A stretch of DNA of 64,000 bases from Massospora cicadina (Eukaryota; Entomophthoromycota; Entomophthoromycetes; Entomophthorales; Entomophthoraceae). The notes under the pieces are model-generated. The model was given only the letters and a program-made list of their open reading frames with translations, had not been told where the DNA came from and ran no database searches. How positions within the stretch are numbered: the first letter of the stretch is position 1; every line of letters starts with the position of its first letter. This document shows, piece by piece, positions 56,965 through 64,000 of the stretch. The stretch lies in the NCBI GenBank assembly GCA_022478985.1, contig JAKSZP010014966.1, positions 1-64,000 on the forward strand, in the 5' to 3' direction. Position numbers and translations under genes: made by a program.

Positions 56965-57261
56965 TTTTATTTTAATTTATTTAACTGAGGCAAGCTGACC
57001 AGGGGACAGGCATTACCAAAAGAAAGAAATGACATGAAACCTGAACAGGGTCAACTCCATCGAAGAAAGCTTTTCCACCTCTGGATTGGGACTCAAATTT
57101 TTCTGGTTACATCATGGGTAAGGTTTTCGTGTTTTAGACCTACTAACCGCCAATAGCTTCCTTTGGCTGGCACCCTGATTGATGTGCAAAGAGCGGGAAT
57201 CAAACCCACAACCTTCAGGTTGGTAGCTGTATGCCCTTACTGACTCGCCTTCCACCCCCTT
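56965..57261 (-). mobile_element. tRNA-derived SINE
   Basis: 297 bp on the minus strand between exact 17-bp duplications. The head (57255-57180) is tRNA-like: a box A-type GGCGAGTCAGTAAGG, then AACCTGAAGGTTGTGGG and a clear box B, GGTTTGATTCC. An unrelated body follows (GCCAGCCAAAGGAAGC onwards), then the 3' end CCTGTCCCCTGGTCAGC, TTGCCTC and an AT-rich tail of AAATAAATTAAAATAA type. Pol III would transcribe it, and it would need a LINE partner. It lies in E's 5' untranslated part. Confidence 0.87.
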
Positions 57262-57278
57262 AAATCAACTTATATTTA
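57262..57278. repeat. Target site duplication, right of SINE
   Basis: Exact partner of 56948-56964. Confidence 0.92.
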
Positions 57279-57714
57279 ATTTGAAAAAAGTATTTATTAA
57301 TTAGGGGAACCAAATTAAGAAGGTTTTTCAAAATTATATAAATAAAACATCCAGATACCGTGTTTTGCTACTGCATTTAAAGTTTATCAGATGATAAGCT
57401 CACACTGACATAGCCTATAGGCTGTGCCAGCTCTACTTTTGAGTCACTCAGACTAACAGCTTCGCTGTGCCCTCATAACTGGTGAGCTGATTAACCAACT
57501 TAATCTACTTAAAGCCCTAATACTATTTTTGATTAATTTCAGGTGAGCAACTGGTGAGTTATTAGATAATATTCACCAATTCTCAACCACTTACCCAAAT
57601 AGATTAAACCTATCAGACTTGAAGGTTTCAGATGTCAGTCAGTACATCAGTCAGTATTTCAGTAAATGTTCTTTATTAAGTAGAATGTAGATCGGCTTAT
57701 CTTATTCAACTACA
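57279..57714 (-). other. 5' untranslated region of gypsy E
   Basis: AT-rich sequence between the PBS and gag of E, with the SINE to its left. No frame or motif recognised. Confidence 0.45.
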
Positions 57715-57733
57715 ACCCTGTAGTGAGAACCAA
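57715..57733 (-). other. Primer binding site of gypsy E
   Basis: Minus strand TTTGGTTCTCACTACAGGG next to the LTR end. It differs by one base from D's PBS in the shared part. Confidence 0.65.
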
Positions 57734-57734
57734 A

Positions 57735-60639
57735 TGTTAAAAACTGGGTCCGTGGCTACTCTTATTTGGGAAAGAGTACCAATTACTAAAGTCTGGCTTT
57801 GTTGACGATTGTCCCCAAAGATTAATGGCACAAGTGAATTATGTGAGCAATTATCGCTACTTGATAGATATATATGAGTGATAATAGTATGATGACTAGT
57901 ATTCAAAGTTGAGTAAGTAAACCAGATGTGGTCCAATTCTAAACTTAGAATAATCCATGAATACTGATTATGTTGACAATTAGAAACTTCTTCCCTATTC
58001 TGGCTGAACTTTATCCACTCTCAGATTCAGAGGTTCCTGGCCTTAGCTCTCATCATGCTGAGTTTGCGGAGATAACTTTAAAAGGTCTTCTCTTCTAAGG
58101 ATATCCAATCTGTTGAGAATTTTTTAATTCTCAATACTAGGTGACTCTATTAGTGTGCCAGGCCAAACAGTATAAAGACTGCTGGCCCTTTCTTTTTCAC
58201 AATAATAATGACCTTCCATACAAATTCACAGGGCAACCCACCAAACCAGCAGACCAACAACTTCTCCTTCTAATGCATGACCACTCATTATATCTCAGAG
58301 GTCCTCTTCTGGGACATGTCCAATGATTGTGGTTCAGCGGCCTCTATATTGATTCCCTCAAATTTATTCCCCTTTAATCCTTCCAGTCCTTCATTGTTGC
58401 TGCTAGTCGCCCAAGTTCCCGTGAGGTTTCCATCTAGTTCAAGGTTGGGAGTTGGTTGCGCCGACCACTCCAGGTGTTTTAACCCAGCACCTAACAACTG
58501 GGGATCTTGAGTCCCACCTCTAAAAGCTAACTTTTAGAGCTTAGAAAATTATAATATTGGAAGATAGAAGATAGAAGATATTATTATAAAGAGGGAGATC
58601 AAACTATTTATAGGCATTTCTTGCCTATCCACATCATTAGCATTTATTGCCAGCATCATCAGAACTCACTGTTGATTCTCCCTTCTTAGTATTTTTCAGC
58701 ACTCTCACTGGCAATAATCGTCATCCTCAAATGTCTATGATTATGTTGATCCTTGATTCATCATCATCTGAATTAATTAAATATATTAAAATCCTCAGCA
58801 TAAGTCACCAGTATCAAATTAAAACAAAATACTGTCATGGATTTTGCCCGATACTCTCACAAAGTTGAAATGCAATTTGACTATTTAACTAATATTAAAT
58901 AAATCAGCATCTTTGACATAAGTCGACGGCCCTCTGAGGTTTGACTTTCTGCTGGAAATATCACAATCATTTTCACATGGAGTTGGTGCAGGGATAAAAG
59001 CCTTCTGAGCTTAAAAGATTATCATTAATTTAGTTTGACATCATCAGCATAAGTTGCCAGCGTCGAAATTAACTGAAAACTGTTGGGATCATCTCCCTAT
59101 ACTTTTTGATGTCAAATTTAAGCAATTCATCATCTTAATTGATAATATTAATTATCTCAACATTCTCAGCCTCAGTTGCTAGTGTTGAGATCCACCAATT
59201 TTCTATAAAGTCATGATGCCCAATACTTTCTTGATCCTGAAGATCAAGACAGCTCAACCCAACTGAATGGGGAGCACAAATTGGGGTATTATCATTAAAT
59301 AAAAATTAAAATTAGCAAATTAATTGGCAATCATCCTTGATTAATTTTTATACTAATTTCGTTAATATATGAGGGATATCACCTGGTTAAAAATCTGACA
59401 CAATCCTTACTCTTTATCACACAAAAGAGTCCTCAATTATTGTACTACAACAATAATTAACTAAAGATGAATAGAACTCATACAAAATACTATTATCTTA
59501 TCTATTATATAAATCATTTAGGGATATAATTTAAAAAGACTAACTATAGAAGGTATTGAAGTGCTAATGTGTGACTTAAGTTAGCCAGTATCTTCTCTAA
59601 AATTATTCCCCTTCACTTGGTATATTACTATACTAACAGGATGGTCTGATGCAAGAGATAAAGAAGTGCTAATGTTGAACAGCAGTTAGCCGCCAATCTT
59701 CTTTATAATTGATTTCCACCTCATTCAGGTAACCTCTTACACCCCAGTGAGACACCCTCACTTTATAGTACTATAAACATAAGCCTATGTCTTTCATTGC
59801 TACCTGCCATACTAGGATCTCAGTCAACCTTACCAATTAATTCCTAAAATCTGTATCAACCCCAGGAGGGGTTAGACAGATGTAGGATCTGATCTTAACA
59901 ATCTCTATCTCTAACACTTAACAAAATCTGAACTGATCTTAATCTCTATCTCTAACACTTAACAAAATATGAACTGATCTCTATCTGCTTTATTGATAAA
60001 GTTACTAGGGAATTTATAAGGATAATTCAGCACTAAACTCCTTGATTGGCGCCTCAGCCATGAAATGGCAGCCGTTGCCATTGAATTACCCTACAAACTT
60101 TCTTCCAGAAATAGTTTTCTCCATTGGGCTATGGATGCCTCCTTCAGACATTTCAGAGGCCTGAAAACAGAAAGACCCAAAAAAGTGTCCCTAACTTTCC
60201 TGCTCAAGCACACCAAACCAACCACATTTGGCTAGCAACCTGCTCAGCTAATGGTATTATTTACCAATTAAAGCAGGTCGCAAACCAACTGATTGATTTG
60301 CTAGATTCAGGTGGCATCACTTGCCTCACAACTGTTGATATAAATTCCCAATCAGTTGGTGATAAAACTTGACTGATCCTAATTAGTATACATGGTAGTT
60401 AATTAACAATCGACTATCAGATGCCCCAACGTTTACTGGCAACTCTGCCTGGTGAGATCTTAGACATTTACACTGATCAATCTCCAATGGACCCAACCCA
60501 GCAAATTACCAAAATCCTTGGATATTAATAATCCATAATTAAGGTCAACTGATATCTGATACATTTTTTAGTAGAACTTATCCCCTGGCGAGCCAGCAGA
60601 TAACCTAGGAAACTAGAAAAGTGAGCAAAAATCCCAACA
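57735..60639 (-). repeat. 5' LTR of gypsy E, carrying a solo LTR
   Basis: Forward edges TGTTAAAAAC and ATCCCAACA, partner of 34008-35570. Its length is 2,905 bp, 1,610 without the insertion at 58111-59405. Confidence 0.88.
58106..59405. mobile_element. Solo LTR with CAATC target site duplication
   Basis: LTR at 58111-59400 (1,290 bp; TGTTGAGAAT...ATCTGACA) flanked by CAATC at 58106-58110 and 59401-59405. E's other LTR has the uninterrupted site. It contains a TATA-like tataaagaggg near 58585, a short GAAGATA microsatellite near 58559 and three or four diverged internal repeats around a ...cagcataagt(c/t)(a/g)cca motif. No internal gag-pol, hence a solo LTR left by LTR-LTR recombination. No other copy of this LTR is in the window, so its family and orientation are unknown. 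Confidence 0.9.
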
Positions 60640-60712
60640 TATTTTTCAGCGCTTACAGACAAAACTTCCAAATCGCATTTATGGTGTATCTCAAGATGCT
60701 AGGAGCAACATT

Positions 60713-60727
60713 AAAAGCTTCTAATAA
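60713..60727. repeat. Target site duplication, left of LINE micro-insertion
   Basis: AAAAGCTTCTAATAA, repeated exactly at 60755-60769. Confidence 0.88.
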
Positions 60728-60754
60728 TGGGTTGGGACCATCTAGTACTAAAAA
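60728..60754 (+). mobile_element. 27-bp LINE 3'-end micro-insertion
   Basis: Only tgggttgggaccatctagta, cta and an A-run: the last bases of the LINE seen in copies 1 and 2, with its own exact 15-bp duplication. It must be an extremely 5'-truncated insertion. The LINE ends it matches are at 19308-19329 and, reversed, 6561-6584. Confidence 0.88.
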
Positions 60755-60769
60755 AAAAGCTTCTAATAA
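60755..60769. repeat. Target site duplication, right of LINE micro-insertion
   Basis: Exact partner of 60713-60727. Confidence 0.88.
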
Positions 60770-60999
60770 AACTTTAAAGCCTTTTTCGCTAAAACACAGA
60801 ATTCAGTGAAATTCTTTGAGCTTAATAATGAACAACAGCATCAGGTCATAATGGTAAAAAGGCTGAAGGCCTAAAACAAGTGGATAAAACTCCAATCCTC
60901 TGTTATCGTTGTGAAAAGCTTGGGCATGTAGTCGCTCAATGTCAGGAAAAGCCTAAAGAGCAAGTTAGTCTGGTGCAGGCCAAAGATAAGTAAATTGGC

Positions 61000-61850
61000 T
61001 AATATGCAGGAAAAGGATCAGCAGTATAGATATGAATTATCTAGCACTGTGATCAAACCTGTTCCCCCTGACATATTCAAAGATGACCTGGATATTTTTG
61101 AGCTATTCATAGATAAAGGTACACCTGATCCGTTATACCAGGTGAACTTGTAAGTAAACACAATTACATGAGTAAAGGTAAAAAGAGTAGACACCAAAAT
61201 CATGAAAGAAGTTTCTCAGCCATACACTCGTCATTTAATGGAGAATATTAGAACCAGTAAAGGCAAGGAAGAACTACTTAAGATGAGACTTGATGAAGCG
61301 ACAGTTTCTCTCCATATAAGCATGATCAAGTAGTCATTTTCTGATTTATCCGCACAATTAACTCATACTCTAGATTCAGCAAATAATGCTGCGAATCACT
61401 CAGTAAAAAAAATTTCCAATACTCTAAGTTTATGTATGTTGACATTATAGTCAACCAAGTAAAAGTACGAGCAATAATTGACAGTGGAGCACCCATTAAA
61501 TTTTGTTTTGACTAAGTAGGTGAAGCAATTAAAAATTTTATCAGATTTAGAGCACCAGAATAATATGGAACAGTTGGACCAGATACCACAAACCTTGTGG
61601 AGCATACACTTTGCACTACTGATATGGTTCAGATTGCTGGTGTTACCAGCTCTCAACATAGTAATAGCAAATCAAATTATATGATATTTTCATCAGGACG
61701 GAATTCCTGAGAAAATAAGGTGCCAATGTGATTTTGAGGAGAATAAAATGGCAAACTTGGGGCAAACCCAGCCCTTGGTATATCAGCAGAGAAGAGAAAA
61801 TCTTCTGGCGAAGAAAAAAGATTTTGTAAATTAGTTTAATTTAACTGCTT
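61000..61850 (+). pseudogene. Linker and protease of gypsy G
   Basis: The protease reads VDIIVNQVKVRAIIDSGAPIK, with DSGAP at 61480-61494, the same DSGA variant as D. A stop and a frame change follow. The linker upstream (61030-61400) is short frames only. Confidence 0.7.
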
Positions 61851-62299
61851 GAATTCCATCCAATACAAGTTAGTTGCAAGAAAAAGCATGGAAATACAAA
61901 AAGATTCTTGAAAACTGTGGGGTACCAATGAGGATGAAAACAACGGATACTGTTCCACTAGGAATTCAAACAATAGTAACATAGTGTTGACGCTAGAAAT
62001 CCTGTAGTAATTAGTTGGAGAAAATCACTTCCCCATGGAGTAAACAATGACTTAAGCCTTGGGTAAAACCCAGGAACATAATGCTAGACCACAGTGAATA
62101 TTGAGTACTTTTGGCCAATATGAGCGAGAAATTGATGAAAGTGGAAAACACTAAGTTATTGCATTTGCACATTTGATCCCAATGACAGAGATTAGAAATT
62201 TCATGACTTTGGAATTCTAGCAGAGATGGGATTGCCAGCGGATGCTGCCAAAAACATATTTTACTGGTCAAACTATGAGCAACTGGCTTGGTTATCAGA

Positions 62300-63660
62300 A
62301 CGTCAGAAAGAAGAAGTGCTATGATTATTTGAGAAATATCAGGTGATATTTGATTTGGACAATTATTAACTTGGATGCACTAAAATTGAGATCCATAAGG
62401 TTGACACTGGGTAATTTCCGCCAATATGAATTTGACCTTTCCACCAGTCCAAGGCTGCTGAAGCAGTATCAATGAAGAAATCAGTAAACTGATTGATCAT
62501 GGGCTCCTCATACCATCGTAGAGTCCACGGATGAGTCTAATCTTTATTGTGAAATTAAAGGATTGATCAACTCTAATGGTGATCAATTACTGACAGTTGA
62601 ACAAAATCACTAAGAAGGATTCATATCCACTGCTGAGGTTTGATTACCTTCTTAATAGTCTAGGGGAGACCAAGTTCTTTTTGGTAATAGTTTTCTCAGG
62701 GTATTGGCAGATATACTTGCCATATGAAAAGCAGGAGAAATGTGCGATAATCTCTGCACAAGGATTAACTAGATGACGAGAATGCCCCAGGGCTTGTGTT
62801 ATGAGCCAGTGACTTTCCAGATGGTAATGGATTCTATCTTAAGTGGCCTAAACTTTTCTTTTGTCTTGGTGTACTTGTAAAACTTCAACGTTTTCAGAAG
62901 GACATTCACCAAATACCTGGGGCACTTAGAGGAAGTTTCAGAACGCCTAGTAATGGCGAATTGAAGATCAATTTGGGGAAATGCCATATCTTCAAGAAAG
63001 AACTAGAATATTTAAGGTTTGTAATAAGCCCTGGTGGATTGCAACCAATCCCACAGAAGATAATGGCCGTTGAATGGATGTCAATCCTGAAGATTATTTG
63101 GGACATACAAGTCTTTCTTGGATGGTCAACTACTATAACCAATATACTAAAAAATTTCTTGGAATCCTCAAGCCACTATTTCACCTAATGAAGGATCTGA
63201 AAAAAGGATTCATGTGGAATGAGGAGGCTAAGAAGTTTAATAAGCTAAGAAGATATCTAATGACTAGTCCTGTTCTAAAAACCCAAATGTTAATTAGGAG
63301 TTTATAATTCATAATGATGCCTCATAGGTGGCAAATGGCACTTTTTTAAGTCAGATTAGATGACATGGGGAAGAGCATCTGATAGTTTATGTGGATAGAA
63401 CATTGACGCCATTGGAAGAACTACAACGTGACAGAGCGCGAGTGCCTTTCTGTGATTTATGCCTGTAAACAATTTTGAGTGTATATACATGGGTCACACT
63501 TTATAGCTGTGACCGACCAATCATTTCTACGCTGGTTACATAATCTTAAGAAACCAGAGGGGTGACTGATATGATGGGCTCTGAAACTGCAAGCTTATGA
63601 TCTTGAGATAACAAAACGAGCAGGAGAAGCACATCAGAATGCTGATGGATTATAAAGATT
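62300..63660 (+). pseudogene. Reverse transcriptase and RNase H of gypsy G
   Basis: RT motifs in pieces: IDHGLLIPS before the fingers, KKDSYPLLRFDYLL (about 62615), FFLVIVFSGYWQIYLP (62690-62730; the MD of SSMDL is lost), RMPQGL. The catalytic box near 62865 reads VLVYL then a stop and NFNVF where DDI should be. Then 62961-63188 is open (KINLGKCHIFKKELEYL). RNase H runs to about 63660 with LKLQAYDLEITKRAGEAHQNADGL. The frame is broken at least five times. Confidence 0.8.
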
Positions 63661-63839
63661 ACCTGCTTTTCAAGTCATGTATTAGCAAGTGGATGAATTA
63701 TTTTAACAAATTATTGAAGGGAATATTGGGAATGAACCCCAAAAGATGAAAAGCGCGCTTAAGAAATTGATGAAATATACTGAGATGAAGAATGGTCAGC
63801 TGTATAAGTAAAATTGATGATAAACAGTAGTTACTTCCT

Positions 63840-64000
63840 AAACTGTCAGAACGCTCATAAAGTATTCAAGCTGCGCACAAAGTCATAGGGCATGGTAGCC
63901 TAACAAAAACAATGGACATCTACACCAGAATTACCTGAAAATTAATAATGACGTAGCAGATTATCTATCCTGTTGCATGAAAAGTGAACTTCACAAGCTA
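63840..64000 (+). pseudogene. Start of integrase of gypsy G (cut by window end)
   Basis: IQAAHKVIGHGSLTKTMDIY (about 63860-63920) is the first half of the H2C2 zinc-binding domain. A Cys of the second half may be at 63973 (CCMKS). The rest is outside the window. Confidence 0.65.

Larger units (their letters stand above)
34008..60639 (-). mobile_element. Ty3/gypsy retrotransposon E with nested insertions
   Basis: Bounded by LTRs with matching TGTT...AACA ends (34008-35570 and 57735-60639). It has a PPT beside the 3' LTR and a PBS beside the 5' LTR. Its own sequence adds up to about 8.8 kb. The rest is F, D, a SINE and a solo LTR. E's pol is in three pieces: RT/RNase H/integrase at 54173-56210 and the integrase end at 44290-44656. 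Most of gag and all of protease are missing through an internal deletion at about 56210. Flank bases tatgg and tattt are only a degenerate duplication. Confidence 0.82.
60640..61000 (+). pseudogene. gag of gypsy G, C-terminal half with zinc knuckle
   Basis: Resumes with FSAYRQNFQIAFMVYLKMLG, aligned to D's gag before the knuckle. It is shifted by a 42-bp LINE-end insertion, and ends with the complete CCHC knuckle CYRCEKLGHVVAQC (about 60900-60943) followed by KPKEQVSLVQAKDK and a stop. Frames change twice. Confidence 0.75.
31494..64000 (+). mobile_element. Ty3/gypsy retrotransposon G, interrupted by the 26.6 kb E block
   Basis: LTR, PBS and gag N-terminal half at 31494-34007. Gag C-terminal half, protease, RT, RNase H and the start of integrase at 60640-64000. 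The join is supported by homology with D's gag: G's ...TMV at 34007 is continued by SAYRQNF...YLKMLGATL after 60640, aligning with D's IMVAAIVTQTMTSQMVEHL and following KILGVTF without a gap. The 3' LTR lies outside the window. Many stops. Confidence 0.8.

Noticed and set aside
57180..57255. A functional tRNA gene
   Set aside because: Box A and B are present but the acceptor stem does not close, and the sequence continues into a SINE body with its own duplications.
1..64000. CRISPR arrays, bacterial operons, ribosome binding sites or rRNA genes
   Set aside because: No regularly spaced short repeats with unique spacers and no prokaryotic gene organisation. All recognised coding sequence is eukaryotic retroelement type.

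Overview
This 64 kb window is eukaryotic, intron-poor, AT-rich DNA built almost entirely from decayed retrotransposons. I found no convincing host gene, rRNA, tRNA gene, CRISPR array or bacterial feature. The organism cannot be fixed from the sequence. A repeat-rich fungus, or another eukaryote with a bloated genome, would fit, but this is only a guess. Two kinds of element dominate. The first is Ty3/gypsy LTR retrotransposons, named A to H here, with the order gag, protease, reverse transcriptase, RNase H, integrase and riddled with stops and frameshifts. The second is a GC-richer L1-like LINE whose ORF2 reads endonuclease, reverse transcriptase, C-terminal zinc finger.

Layout. 1-5157: gypsy A (+) with two diverged LTRs and most of gag missing. 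5158-6541: integrase fragment of gypsy H (+). 6558-12614: full-length LINE copy 1 (-) between 16-bp target site duplications (TSDs). 12987 to about 30690: gypsy B (-), very decayed, split by LINE copy 2 (15379-19335, +, 17-bp TSDs) and by gypsy C (22085-27960, -), which is the best preserved gypsy. 31494 to the window end: gypsy G (+). Its gag is broken at 34007/60640 by the 26.6 kb block of gypsy E (34008-60639, -).

E itself holds several insertions: gypsy F (36926-43592, +); gypsy D (44657-54172, -), placed exactly inside E's integrase; a tRNA-derived SINE (56965-57261, -, 17-bp TSDs); and a solo LTR (58111-59400, TSD CAATC) inside E's 5' LTR. D in turn carries a 1.9 kb insertion (51005-52890, -) made only of LINE ORF1-type protein sequence plus a 3' tail shared with the SINE. 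The deepest nesting is therefore four levels: G, E, D, then the ORF1-only element.

How the parts work together. None of the gypsy polyproteins can be read through, so any activity would have to come in trans. The two LINE copies share frameshifts, which suggests spread of an already defective lineage or trans mobilisation. The SINE and the ORF1-only element share a 3' end and probably use the same LINE machinery, which is not present in this window. Boundaries given for LTRs with clear TG/CA ends, primer binding site (PBS) or polypurine tract (PPT) are firm to a few bases. Domain limits inside decayed polyproteins are approximate.
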